Shown: positions 25,065 through 34,266 of the stretch, piece after piece
Layout: the number at the start of each line of letters is the position of its first letter
Numbering within the stretch: position 1 is the stretch's first letter
Source of the DNA: Roseovarius indicus
Lineage (GTDB): Bacteria > Pseudomonadota > Alphaproteobacteria > Rhodobacterales > Rhodobacteraceae
NCBI RefSeq assembly: GCF_008728195.1
Contig: NZ_CP031599.1
Coordinates: 310,001 to 374,000, forward strand
Length of the DNA: 64,000 bases
Direction of reading: 5' to 3'
Notes under the pieces: generated by a model
What the model saw: the letters and a program-made list of their open reading frames with translations, nothing else
Database searches by the model: none
What the model was told of the DNA's origin: nothing
Translations under genes and position numbers: made by a program

Positions 25065-25391
25065 ATGAGCGAGAACGATTGGTTTGTAATGCGTCCGCAG
25101 AAGGCTCAAGCTTATGGTCGGCCCGAAGGTGACGGGTTCCTTGTCCGCAAAGACTCGACGGCGATGCGCGATGGCTCCGCTAGCGTGAAACGGGATCGCG
25201 AGGAGCGTGACCGTCTGGTTCGCCAGGGAATCCTCGTCCCCGACAGTGACCCAGACTTGTATCGCTTTTCACGCGATCACCTATTTCCAAGCGCGAGCAT
25301 GGCTGGCGGCGTGGTCAAGGACGGAAATTGTAGCGGACCTCAGACTTGGCGCTGCAGCAAGGACGGGAAAACTCTCAAGGAACTTCCCTGA
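25065..25391 (+). CDS. Small DUF4357-like protein of the candidate defence operon
   Basis: 108-aa protein. The N-terminal ~30 residues are unique; residues ~30-105 match the DUF4357 pattern (DGFLVRKDSTAMRDGSASVK, REERDRLVRQGIL, LYRFSRDHLFPSASMAGGVV). That domain is usually appended to GIY-YIG or other restriction-associated nucleases and is thought to bind nucleic acid. It starts 15 bp after the helicase stop with AGAGGAA as ribosome-binding site, and the large GHKL gene starts 42 bp after its end. A DNA-binding or regulatory adaptor is a reasonable guess; no catalytic motif is visible. Confidence 0.75.
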   Translation: MSENDWFVMRPQKAQAYGRPEGDGFLVRKDSTAMRDGSASVKRDREERDRLVRQGILVPDSDPDLYRFSRDHLFPSASMAGGVVKDGNCSGPQTWRCSKDGKTLKELP

Positions 25392-25433
25392 ATTATGTTT
25401 CCATTCATTGCGTTGAAAGATGAGGCCAACTAA

Positions 25434-28400
25434 TTGAACCTATCCACCGATGTAGCGTCCCACAGCCTTTCCGAAGCTCTGAAGATCAAGGCCCGAAATG
25501 CTCTTTCGAATGCACTCGATGCGCATCGGAAGGAGCTCTCGACCTATGAAAGCCTGAAGAATCTCGGAGAAGTCATTGGGACTGAATACGGTGACCGAGT
25601 ACTTTTTGAACTCATCCAGAATGCGCACGATGCTCACGAAATTGGTGAAGACGGTGCGATCACGATCAGGTTCGTCAAAATATCGGAAACCGAAGGTTAC
25701 CTTTATGTTGCCAACCGAGGGCGTGGCTTCAAAGAGCGTGATGTGAATGCCATCATGAACCTGGCGACCAGCGGAAAAGAGATCGGCGAGGGGATTGGCA
25801 ACAAGGGACTCGGCTTTCGCAGTATTGAGGCGATCACTGACGATGTACGTATCTACTCACGATCGCAGGAACGGACGACTAAATCGTTCGATGGGTTCTG
25901 TTTCCGATTTTCTCAACCAGGTGAGATACGTGACATCATTCTTTCCGAGCTGCTCGATCAAGAGGTTCGGGAAGATGAAGCGGATCGGATCTCGCAGACA
26001 ATCCCTCGATACCTGGTACCGCAGCCGCTAGATGAAATCCCTCCCGAGGTCGAACGCTTCGCGTCTGCCGGTTTTGCGACGGTTGTAGTTGCTCCTCTGC
26101 GATCCTCGTCAGCGGTGGCTCTGGTGGGAAAACAAGTTGACGAGATCGCAAACTTCGAACATCCGCTTCTCCTTTTTCTCGATCGTATCGCGGAAGTCCG
26201 CATAGACGTTGAAATCGATGGTAAAAGAACAGGTAGCCGTCGCCTGACCAGACGCCAGAAAACTCTGCGGGAGGGGGGGCGCCCAGGGAGCCCTAGGATC
26301 TCCGAGATTGACTTTGGAGAGCGGCGTCGCTTCCTCCTGGTACAGCAGGAGGTCGACAAGGAACGGGTCCTTGATGCCGTTAGGGAAAGCATCGACCGAG
26401 CCCCCGCTTTGAAGCGTTGGTTGGACTGGAAGGGACAACCATCTGTTTCGGTTGCGGTAGGGATATCCACCGCAGCCGTTTTGAACGGACAACTTTACAA
26501 CTTTTTACCAATGGCAAGCGAAGCTGGATCGCCCCTCGTGGGGCACATTGACGCCCCGTTTTTTGCAGACATCGACCGACGCAATACCGAGTTGGATCTT
26601 CCGCTTAACAGTATCCTAATGGAGGCTGTTGCAGAGACCTGCCTTTCCGGGGCTCTCGCCGCCGTACATGAGCAACTAGATGTTCCCGGTCGGAGTGTCT
26701 TTGATCTGATCGCGTGGACCGGAAGTGCCGCAAAGAAACTGGATGGCGCGATCCGGGCTGCGGATTTGCAATTAAAGGACCTTCGCCTTGTTCCAATCAT
26801 TCCGACCAAGGACGGCGAAAGGTGGTCAACGATCAATGACGTTACCATCTGGCCCGAGGTCAATTTCGCGTTGCTGAAACCGCGCGAGATTGTGAAGCAT
26901 ATCGGCATAAACCTAACTTCGAGCGACTTGGATAGCGAGCGCCTTGAGCGTCTTCGCGAAATGGCGGGTCGCTGCTGGGGCCGCTATGGCTGGCAGTATT
27001 CTCGCCTGCCGTCGCCTGATGAGATCCCGGATTGGGCGGAAATCTATGCGAGATCTCTGATCGAGCGGTCCGCAAAGCCGCTTACGTGGGCGAAATTCTA
27101 CAAGGATCTGGTCGCGCTCTGTGAGGCTTCTGGTGTGAACCTAGATCGCCTCGATGGTACTGAGGTTCTCCTCGACCGGGCAGGGAAACTGCGCTCGGCC
27201 GGTGGGCATGAGGAGGGCGATCGGCGCGGTCTCTACGTTCGCGGCGCGAGTGAAATCGGCAAACGTAAGAAGGGGGACGTTCCTCTTCCGCCATCCTCCC
27301 TCACCAGGGGCTATCGCTTTTTTGATGAGAAGGTCCCTCTGTCCGACGAAACCCTGAAAGCTCTATCTGATGCTGGACTTGTTCGGCCGTTCGATCCGGT
27401 AGAAGCGCTTTCCGGTTTGGGTAAAGCCCTGGGCAAGACACCTAGCGAAAATAGGCGGATGGACGCTCTCGATTGGGCGTTTCGTGTCTGGGATGCAGCG
27501 GGAAAGACTGCGGAATCCGCAGTTAAAGATGCCGACTTGCACGTGCCTACAATCGGGGGATGGGCGCCTGCTGATAAGGCCGTTTTCTCAGGTACATGGA
27601 CTGAAATTGGAAAGCGCCTGGAAGCCTTCCTGAGCGAAGCTTCTGAGTACTCACTGGACTGCCGGCGCTCGAGAAACCAGCTTCTCAAACCACCTAAAGA
27701 GTGGGTTTTGCCGATTGCAGAAGGCAACCGAAAATGGGGTACTTTTCTGGATCTCTTGGGCGTGAGCGATGGTCTGAAAGAATTAGCGTCCGGGGTTAAG
27801 AAAAAAGGGTCGCCCGCGTACCACTGGGACAATCTTCTGGGAAACGGAGATGCCGACCGAGGGCTTTCCAAAGAGTGGGCAAACTTAGCTCAGCACACCT
27901 CCTTTAATCATCCATACACTGAAGACTATACGCTTAAGGGCGAGTTCTGGCGACTGCCGGGACAGAGTGACTACGGTCAGTTTCCAGACCACCTGCGCGA
28001 GGCGTTCTATGAATTGCTTGTCCACCATATCGCCCGTCATCGCAGCAAATTCTTTTTCGCTAGGGTCGGGCGCTATCGTCGGTCGGAACGTGATTGGGAT
28101 GAGCGCCGCATCGTTACGCCTTTGGGTGCCTTCTTGCGGTCCGAGGAGTGGCTGCAGGGAGAGATGCGCGGAGAGCGCATGTTCTTGTCACCGGGCCAAT
28201 GCTGGGCGTCGAGAACAAAGAGACCGGGAGTCCCAGCATTTATGCCGCGTCTCTCGGACGACGCGAGGGTGCTCGTTGATCGGGACGAAGTCGCCAAGAT
28301 TGCATTTGGCGAGGGACTCGGGCTTCTCGATTGGGCCAGCCCCGAAACAGCCGCGCTTCGCCTAGTTGCCTTGGCAAACTGCAGCGAGAAACTTCAGTCT

Positions 28401-30764
28401 GGAGATATCGCAACTTTTCGACGGCAATACAGTCGGGCTTGGGGAGAACACGCCGAAAGCCACGCCGAATTGCCACCCAATCTCCCGCTTGCGGTTCATT
28501 GTCATGGAAACTTGATCCGGATCGAAGCCGACGAAGGGGCCCAGATCAAAGTGATCCTTGTCGAAAACGCGCAAGGCTTTGAGGCGCGGGCGCTTTCCGC
28601 TGCAGGCATGTCGGTACTTGAGCTCGGTGAAGTAGACCTTGGGGTCATCGAAAAGAGCTTAGCGCAGATTGAGGCTTACTCTGCGGAGAAACTGGATCGT
28701 GACTCAGTTCGATTGCTGGTGGACGGCTCGGTTTTCGTACCCTCGGTCGAAGACGAGTATCTCGTGTCAATGGGCCTGGATTGGCTTCCTGAAATTGCAG
28801 TTATTGCCAACGAAATGATCGGCGAGAATCTAGAGCGAGGTATCCTCCAAACGACACTCGACAGTCGAATTCGGTCGATCAGAGTTCGGAGGTGCAGATC
28901 GATTTCTCTGACAGTGGCTGGCCAGGAAGTGGCGAACGGCAGCCAGATGCAGTGGTATGCCTATCGAGATGAAGCTAATCCGACGCTCATTCTGACGGAC
29001 GGTATCACGATTGACTGGCCTCGACTGGCAAAGGGCCTTGCGGCCGAGCTCTCCAAACTTATCGACGCTAGACTTCGATCTCTCGAGTTGGCCCTTCTTC
29101 GGCTTGCGCCGGGACACACTGATGGCTCTCTTGAACGACCTACCGAAATCGAACTCGCTTCTGCGCTTGGATGTGATGTTACGATAATCGAAGACATGCG
29201 TGCTGGGATGCGAACTGACTTAGCACACGTTCTTCACTTGGTCATTCCGGTCGTCGCATACTTTGAAAATGTCGATCTTGCTCGGGACCTTGCCGATGCC
29301 GCCAAGGATCAAGGCGCTGAATTTAAGCTTCGGGTTTGGTTGGAGGCACATCTTTCACCGAAGTCTCCCGCTGTCGCCGACCTGCTCGCCGCGTGTGAGG
29401 ATAATCCTGATCGGCGGTCAATCGCGACAGCGCTTGACCTTAACTACGGACAGTTCAACCGAGTGCTCCTGTCGCTCGGGGAGGAGGCCCTATCAAGTGA
29501 CGTGGAATTACGAGCCACCTTCGAAGCCTATTTGCGTGAGATGGCGCCCATATTAAGGGAACGACTACGGCGGCTGCATTTAGATGACTATCGGCTCGGT
29601 AAAGACCTTTCGACCTACCTTTCAAGACGCGAACTGAAATTCATCCCGTTTGACCCAACTTGGGTCGTCGACTTTGAGACGCTCGACCGACAGATGGTCG
29701 TCGAGCATGTGGAGACATCATTTGCCGCGGCGGTGGGGATGCTGCCGCAATATGAACTTCCGCCCTTCGAGAAGACGATCAGCGAGAACCGCAAAGTGGT
29801 TCGCGCCTTTGCGGGCGAAGCCAAACCCGTAATAGGGGCGTGGTGCCGCAAGAACCATAGAGATCTTCCGGAGGTCTGGGAAAGAGGAGAGGCACAGGAG
29901 GTCGTGCGCTTGGTCGAGAATGCAGGCCTGCTTGACTTCGATGCGGTCAACTCGGACCGTGTCGCAGCACTCTGCGAGCGCGCCGGCATCTGGCCTGATG
30001 AAATGCCTGCAAGTATTGATCCAGAAAGCCTCGGGCTGGACGAAAGCGCTGTACGCGAAGAGCAAGAACGGAAGGTTAGAGAGCAACAAGAACGTGACCG
30101 TCGAAAGCGGATCATCCAATTTGCCGGGCAAGACCTTGATTCAGGCGATCCCTCATTTGCCGCAACCATGCAGAACATTGCCGAGGCCGCGATGGCAAAC
30201 GACGACAGCTGGTTCGCACGGAGTCGTCAGCGAACCAGGTTGGTGCCATTTGATGGGGCGTCGAGATCGGACGCCGATTGCGACAACGGCGGGGGAGGCA
30301 AACGAGGGCAGCGCACCGCCCGACTGACAGAAACGCAGAAGGTCGCAATGGGTGTCGCCAGTGAATGGTTGGCCTTTCAGTACCTAAAGCAACGGTTTCC
30401 CGACGCCGTCGATGAAAGCTCGTGGGTATCGGAGAATAGAACGAAGTTCTTTGGCGGCGGCGAAGGTGACGATTCAGCCGGTTACGATTTTCTCGTACAG
30501 ACACCGTCGGTCGACTGGATGTTTGAGGTGAAGTCCACTTTGGAGGATGGCTGCGAATTCGAACTGACGTCCAACGAACTCCGCGTCGCTAGCTCCGCCT
30601 CCCGAACCGGCCGCAGACGATATCGCATCCTATATGTTCCCCATGTTTTCTCGCCCGAAAACTGGTGCGTTTTCGAACTGCCCAACCCGATGGATAAGGA
30701 AACACAGGCTCAGTTCTCCGTAGTTGGACGCGGCTCGCTTAGACTGCGCTTTGAGCGCCGGTAA
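25434..30764 (+). CDS. Giant sacsin-type GHKL ATPase with C-terminal DUF3883 nuclease-like domain
   Basis: About 1776 aa, starting at TTG 25434 (weak GATGAGG upstream; no better start nearby). Residues ~40-260 form a sacsin-like GHKL ATPase: N-box LFELIQNAHDAHE (about 60-72), a G1-like NRGRGF that lacks the usual Asp, and G2 GIGNKGLGFRSIEAI (about 120-135). The long middle (about 270-1600) has no domain I recognise and includes an EEQERKVREQQERDRRKR charged helix near 1545. Residues ~1630-1770 are DUF3883: GYDFLVQT...WMFEVKST gives a D-x(n)-ExK nuclease-like motif. Predicted to couple ATP-driven conformational change to nucleic-acid cleavage. Confidence 0.85.
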   Translation: MNLSTDVASHSLSEALKIKARNALSNALDAHRKELSTYESLKNLGEVIGTEYGDRVLFELIQNAHDAHEIGEDGAITIRFVKISETEGYLYVANRGRGFKERDVNAIMNLATSGKEIGEGIGNKGLGFRSIEAITDDVRIYSRSQERTTKSFDGFCFRFSQPGEIRDIILSELLDQEVREDEADRISQTIPRYLVPQPLDEIPPEVERFASAGFATVVVAPLRSSSAVALVGKQVDEIANFEHPLLLFLDRIAEVRIDVEIDGKRTGSRRLTRRQKTLREGGRPGSPRISEIDFGERRRFLLVQQEVDKERVLDAVRESIDRAPALKRWLDWKGQPSVSVAVGISTAAVLNGQLYNFLPMASEAGSPLVGHIDAPFFADIDRRNTELDLPLNSILMEAVAETCLSGALAAVHEQLDVPGRSVFDLIAWTGSAAKKLDGAIRAADLQLKDLRLVPIIPTKDGERWSTINDVTIWPEVNFALLKPREIVKHIGINLTSSDLDSERLERLREMAGRCWGRYGWQYSRLPSPDEIPDWAEIYARSLIERSAKPLTWAKFYKDLVALCEASGVNLDRLDGTEVLLDRAGKLRSAGGHEEGDRRGLYVRGASEIGKRKKGDVPLPPSSLTRGYRFFDEKVPLSDETLKALSDAGLVRPFDPVEALSGLGKALGKTPSENRRMDALDWAFRVWDAAGKTAESAVKDADLHVPTIGGWAPADKAVFSGTWTEIGKRLEAFLSEASEYSLDCRRSRNQLLKPPKEWVLPIAEGNRKWGTFLDLLGVSDGLKELASGVKKKGSPAYHWDNLLGNGDADRGLSKEWANLAQHTSFNHPYTEDYTLKGEFWRLPGQSDYGQFPDHLREAFYELLVHHIARHRSKFFFARVGRYRRSERDWDERRIVTPLGAFLRSEEWLQGEMRGERMFLSPGQCWASRTKRPGVPAFMPRLSDDARVLVDRDEVAKIAFGEGLGLLDWASPETAALRLVALANCSEKLQSGDIATFRRQYSRAWGEHAESHAELPPNLPLAVHCHGNLIRIEADEGAQIKVILVENAQGFEARALSAAGMSVLELGEVDLGVIEKSLAQIEAYSAEKLDRDSVRLLVDGSVFVPSVEDEYLVSMGLDWLPEIAVIANEMIGENLERGILQTTLDSRIRSIRVRRCRSISLTVAGQEVANGSQMQWYAYRDEANPTLILTDGITIDWPRLAKGLAAELSKLIDARLRSLELALLRLAPGHTDGSLERPTEIELASALGCDVTIIEDMRAGMRTDLAHVLHLVIPVVAYFENVDLARDLADAAKDQGAEFKLRVWLEAHLSPKSPAVADLLAACEDNPDRRSIATALDLNYGQFNRVLLSLGEEALSSDVELRATFEAYLREMAPILRERLRRLHLDDYRLGKDLSTYLSRRELKFIPFDPTWVVDFETLDRQMVVEHVETSFAAAVGMLPQYELPPFEKTISENRKVVRAFAGEAKPVIGAWCRKNHRDLPEVWERGEAQEVVRLVENAGLLDFDAVNSDRVAALCERAGIWPDEMPASIDPESLGLDESAVREEQERKVREQQERDRRKRIIQFAGQDLDSGDPSFAATMQNIAEAAMANDDSWFARSRQRTRLVPFDGASRSDADCDNGGGGKRGQRTARLTETQKVAMGVASEWLAFQYLKQRFPDAVDESSWVSENRTKFFGGGEGDDSAGYDFLVQTPSVDWMFEVKSTLEDGCEFELTSNELRVASSASRTGRRRYRILYVPHVFSPENWCVFELPNPMDKETQAQFSVVGRGSLRLRFERR

Positions 30765-31004
30765 ATTGTTAGAAGCAGAGAAGGTTCGGCGCCAGTCCCG
30801 TCCGTTCAGGGAGTTGGTTGCATATGGACCGTTTCCTCAGTTCGATGGAGGATCGCAGCGATTTGTTTTACGCTTCCGCTACTCGGCAGGTATGGCTGAG
30901 AAAATAGTGTGAAGAGGTCGATATCGCATGTTATTTAACATAAACTTCACTATCGGATATTGAATCGCGCCGTGTTTCTCGGCTCCAAAGCTTGGCAAGC
31001 GAAC

Positions 31005-31847
31005 CTACCTGGAAATTTCCCCTGCTAACACCGCTCGTCCGTGCACCGCCAAGGTTGCTGAAAACCTCTGGCACCCAAACTTGCGGATTACATCCAGTAC
31101 GCGCGCTTCGTAGGCAGCGTGACCGATCAAACGACACAGGTCGGACGCGTGGAACTGGCGGTTCGCAGTCGGGGCGGCTTGCATCTGTCTCAGCAATTCG
31201 CGCTCTTTGGGGTCTGCTACCCGCTTCTGCGATGGTTTCACCTCGGGACGAGGCCGAGTCCCCGACGAATTCCGCCATCGGCGCATGAAGCCAAGCAGGA
31301 AGCCGGCCGGCACCCTGCCGTTGCCTCGGGACCGATTGAAGGCGAGGAAGCGGTCCCAAATGACCTGGGTGTCGACGTTCCAGCAGGGCAACGTGGCCTT
31401 CGCTGCTTTGATGAGCTCTGCCCAACTGGTCTGAAAAACATTCGAACTCGCTGTGATGTCGATCAGTCCTGCGAAGATAGTTTTGTTATTATTATCTCTA
31501 GATAGTGATGTGTCACCTTCACCTGACACGAGATCATGGGTTTCACTCTCCTCGTCGAAGGCGGAAAACCGAAAGATCCAGGGCGCGAACTTGCCATTCG
31601 GCTTCGCCCGCTCGAGCTGCAACTCCGACGTCTCAAGTTCGCTCAAAAGAACCGAAAGATATTGTCGTGAGACACCCATCCTCTCTGCCAGGGCAGAGAG
31701 GGTGAAGGCTGCCGTTCCGCGCGACAAACCGTTGTAGCCATCCTTCCAGGCGATGGCATCGAGGATGAGGGTGGCAAGCTTGTGCGCTGCAACAGAGAGA
31801 TTTGTCTGCGTGATCCGTCGCAGGATCAGGCCGGTCGTAGGTTCCAT
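31005..31847 (-). CDS. Winged-helix DNA-binding protein, possible plasmid/ICE regulator or replication protein
   Basis: 280 aa from ATG 31847 (AAGGAG ribosome-binding site 8 bp upstream). Residues ~20-75 contain an HTH (TAAFTLSALAERMGVSRQYL, then SVLLSELETSELQLER). An Asn/Asp-rich linker (SRDNNNKTIF) is followed by a C-terminal helical region, RVPAGFLLGFMRRWRN, and a last ~60 residues rich in Arg. It lies at the boundary between the defence operon and the transfer region, on the minus strand, downstream of two inverted repeats that may be its operator. I do not recognise a named family. Confidence 0.65.
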   Translation of the reverse strand: MEPTTGLILRRITQTNLSVAAHKLATLILDAIAWKDGYNGLSRGTAAFTLSALAERMGVSRQYLSVLLSELETSELQLERAKPNGKFAPWIFRFSAFDEESETHDLVSGEGDTSLSRDNNNKTIFAGLIDITASSNVFQTSWAELIKAAKATLPCWNVDTQVIWDRFLAFNRSRGNGRVPAGFLLGFMRRWRNSSGTRPRPEVKPSQKRVADPKERELLRQMQAAPTANRQFHASDLCRLIGHAAYEARVLDVIRKFGCQRFSATLAVHGRAVLAGEISR

Positions 31848-31901
31848 GGTCGAGGTCTCCTTGGAGATCCGACGCCATGTCGTGAGACAACAACATTCTT
31901 G

Positions 31902-31976
31902 CCAGCAAAACAACTTTGCTGGTTGCAGGTGTTTTGGCGGTGCGCTAGGAAACTCTTGTTCACGGAGTTTTCTAGC
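31902..31976. promoter_or_regulatory. Two strong inverted repeats upstream of the winged-helix gene
   Basis: CCAGCAAA-acaac-TTTGCTGG (31902-31922) is a perfect 8-bp inverted repeat. GCTAGGAAACTC-ttgttcacg-GAGTTTTCTAGC (31944-31976) is a 12-bp inverted repeat with one mismatch. Both lie 55-130 bp upstream of the regulator start at 31847, in DNA with no gene. They could be operators for that protein or factor-independent terminators of the gene ending at 32084; neither has a clean T-run. Confidence 0.45.
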
Positions 31977-32083
31977 ACGGCGTCAGGCTTCACGGTCTGG
32001 CGTCGTCTCCTTTTTGGGGGCTTTGCACAGCCTTTCGTGCGGGGTTGTGATGACGCGCGCGGCAAGACCGCGTGCAGATTTTG

Positions 32084-32737
32084 TCAGTAGCGAACTTCTT
32101 CAGAACCATAGTTCCCGGCGTGATCACGCCAGTCGACGAAGACGGAGCGGTAGAAGTAGCTGCCGCATCCATTCGGGATGCTCAGGCCAGATGCAGCCGG
32201 CACTTGGCCCACGTTGGATCTTGTCCATCGGTAGTCGCCCTGCACTCCGTAGGACCCCAATCGCGTGGAATCGGTGCGATTGCAGTCGCCATCTCGGTTT
32301 TCATGCTGGCGGTACTGAATGTGATAGACGCGAATGCTGCGCACGAAATCAAAGGCGTCGCCTGAGATGTCGATGTCGGCTTGTTCATCCGCCTGGACGC
32401 GAACAAGGGGTATCGGAGTCGATACCTGCGGTTCGGGCGGATCGCGAAACGTGATGTCATAAAGGCGTTCCATAGGCGACAACGGACTTGGTTCGTTGAA
32501 CGACACACCCATCGGACACCGCCAGATTTGTAGGGGCGGCTCGATCGGCCATGGCGTGATCCGCCGAATAAAGACCGCTCTGGCATGGGCGCAGGGCGCG
32601 GAGGCAGGCCAGCCGCCCGCAAGGCACAGGAGGATCGCACAGTCCACTTGATAGGCCTGAGCCGGACCTGACGAGGCCATTAGTCCGGATATGCTTATTG
32701 CCGTGGCTGTTGCCACGCCGTGGATCACGTGCTTCAT
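32084..32737 (-). CDS. Exported protein of unknown function near the T4SS locus
   Basis: 217 aa with a clear Sec signal peptide ending in SSGPAQA (about residue 28). The mature part has paired Cys (VDCAILLCLAGG, APCAH, RCPMG, DGDCN, NGCGSY), which suggests disulfides, and an aromatic C-terminal third with SYFYRSVFVDWRDHAGN. ATG 32737 is the first residue of the signal peptide. I associate similar small exported proteins with alphaproteobacterial conjugation loci, but no function is established here. It is oriented opposite to the vir genes. Confidence 0.65.
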   Translation of the reverse strand: MKHVIHGVATATAISISGLMASSGPAQAYQVDCAILLCLAGGWPASAPCAHARAVFIRRITPWPIEPPLQIWRCPMGVSFNEPSPLSPMERLYDITFRDPPEPQVSTPIPLVRVQADEQADIDISGDAFDFVRSIRVYHIQYRQHENRDGDCNRTDSTRLGSYGVQGDYRWTRSNVGQVPAASGLSIPNGCGSYFYRSVFVDWRDHAGNYGSEEVRY

Positions 32738-33174
32738 GATGCCGACTCCATCTATAATGGTGCAGCGATACGAAACAACATTACCGATAGCAAGGCGATT
32801 TGATTGATGGCGACTTGCGATTGTTCGCTTGTGTCGCGTGACGGCTTCCAAGATCTGATGACGGTTTGAGCTCTTGAGGCGTCCTGGAAGCGGCCAAAAT
32901 TGCGGCCTCCTTTCACGTCCATTGCCAAACAAACAACTGTTACAAAAAGAAAATATGGCGTTCCAATACGGCCACGAAACCGGTCACGGAAGAACAGACC
33001 GCATGAGCCCGTCAAACGGCGTGTCGCAGCGCCCATGGTCCCGGGAAGGGCAGTGTCGGAAAACTGTCGAGCCCGGTTCTCCGGCTGGAATCCGGGAACG
33101 GAAGGGCGGGTGGAGCAACGATCCTGTGTTGTGGCCTATGTTGGGATCGAACATGCGCTTGAAGACTTATGGCA
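32738..33174. other. Intergenic stretch without a recognisable gene
   Basis: About 440 bp between the exported-protein gene and the parDE promoter region. Short frames here (for example 32874-33182 plus) have no plausible ribosome-binding site and a composition typical of chance. The first 200 bp probably hold the promoter of the minus-strand gene. I see no RNA gene or long repeat. Confidence 0.5.
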
Positions 33175-33185
33175 GTATCTGATAC
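33175..33185. promoter_or_regulatory. Palindrome upstream of parD (candidate autorepression operator)
   Basis: GTATC-t-GATAC is a perfect 11-bp palindrome, 26 bp before the parD start and just upstream of its AGGAG ribosome-binding site. ParD antitoxins commonly repress their own promoter by binding such sites. Not otherwise supported. Confidence 0.4.
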
Positions 33186-33210
33186 GATTGAGCATGGATA
33201 GGAGAGTCTG

Positions 33211-33453
33211 ATGCCAAACGTCCACCTGACCGAACCGATGCAGAAATATGTGCAGGCGCAGATCGAGTCCGGCGCCTACGCCAATCTGAGCGAAGTCGTG
33301 CGCGCCGGCGTAAGGATGCTGATGGAGAAGGATGGCGCGCGGCAGTTCTATGCCCTCAAGGCCGATCTCGAGATGGCAGCCACCCTGGCCGAGAATGGGG
33401 ATTTCGCCGAGTTCGATGCCCAAGCCTTCGAACCGGATGCGTTTGATCGCTGA
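33211..33453 (+). CDS. parD: ParD-like antitoxin
   Basis: 80-aa ribbon-helix-helix antitoxin: the N-terminal strand and helices read MPNVHLTEPMQKYVQAQIE, SGAYANLSEVVRAGVRMLME (residues ~3-45). The acidic C-terminal tail (ENGDFAEFDAQAF) would wrap the toxin. The start is supported by AGGAGAG. It ends 5 bp before parE. The pair would stabilise the mobile replicon by post-segregational killing. Confidence 0.88.
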   Translation: MPNVHLTEPMQKYVQAQIESGAYANLSEVVRAGVRMLMEKDGARQFYALKADLEMAATLAENGDFAEFDAQAFEPDAFDR

Positions 33454-33458
33454 CCCGA

Positions 33459-33779
33459 ATGACGATTCGGCTTTCCGGACAGGCCAAGTCCGACCTTGAA
33501 GAGATACGCACCTACACCGTCGAAACATGGGGCAGGGACCAATGGCTCGTCTATTACCGCCAGTTGGTCACCGCCTTCGAGCGGATCACTGGGGATCCCG
33601 ACGCGGGCCGGGACAGGAGTCTCTTTGTCCCGGGGATGCGGTCCGTCAATTGCCAGCGACACGTGATCTTCTACAAGCGGCTCGATGCGGCGGATGGCGC
33701 GGCAGTCATCCTGCGCATCGTGCATCAGCGCCGCAACATGCCCGCACTCGTCTACTACGAGGATCTCGACGGCGGTTAA
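33459..33779 (+). CDS. parE: ParE-like toxin
   Basis: 106-aa ParE/RelE-superfamily toxin: MTIRLSGQAKSDLEEIRTYT at the N-terminus, WLVYYRQLVTAFERI in the helical hairpin, and the C-terminal strands HVIFYKRLD and VVILRIVHQRRN-type core (here AVILRIVHQRRN). ParE toxins act on DNA gyrase. Encoded directly after parD. Intact, about usual length (95-105 aa). Confidence 0.9.
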   Translation: MTIRLSGQAKSDLEEIRTYTVETWGRDQWLVYYRQLVTAFERITGDPDAGRDRSLFVPGMRSVNCQRHVIFYKRLDAADGAAVILRIVHQRRNMPALVYYEDLDGG

Positions 33780-33793
33780 GCCCATGCGGTTGC

Positions 33794-34072
33794 TCAGTCC
33801 AATAGCTCGATCAGTTTTCCATAGTCTTCACTGACCTCGCGCGCCTCCTGAAACGCCCGTTGGCGCTCGGCATCAAGACAGCGGAAGTATTCCTGAATGT
33901 CGGCAATGTAGTCCTCGAAATCAGAACGCAGCAGATCGGCATAGGCACGAATGTCTTCTCGCGACTGAGGCAAGAACGGTCGTTCGGGAGGTACGCAATC
34001 TGCTGCCGCGGCTATCGGCATGCTTCCAAGCAGGAACGCGAACAGCAACGGTGCGTTGCGCGCAATAAACAA
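33794..34072 (-). CDS. Small exported protein, function unknown
   Basis: 92 aa with a Sec signal peptide (LLFAFLLGSMPIAAAA, cleavage about residue 24). The mature part is helical and charged, with two Cys (ADCVPPERPFLPQ and YFRCLDAERQRAF). It is convergent with parE and divergent from the vir operon. Small Cys-pair periplasmic proteins like this occur in T4SS gene clusters; no specific role can be given. Confidence 0.6.
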   Translation of the reverse strand: MFIARNAPLLFAFLLGSMPIAAAADCVPPERPFLPQSREDIRAYADLLRSDFEDYIADIQEYFRCLDAERQRAFQEAREVSEDYGKLIELLD

Positions 34073-34266
34073 CCGCAGGGCAAAACTCCTTTGCCGCCTT
34101 TAAGATTATCATTCTGTCGGCTATCACCGTTATCGGAGCAAGGCGAACTTCGTCAACACGTTATTATTGTCTTGCTATCATTAATGTTGTTTTGTATCGC
34201 TCACGGTGTTGCGACCCCGTGGGCCTGATACTGCACCCAGGCAGAACAAGGACCCAAGGGAAGGCC

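Noticed and set aside
32738..33174. Short plus- and minus-strand frames before parDE
   Set aside because: No ribosome-binding sites, no consistent codon bias and no motifs.
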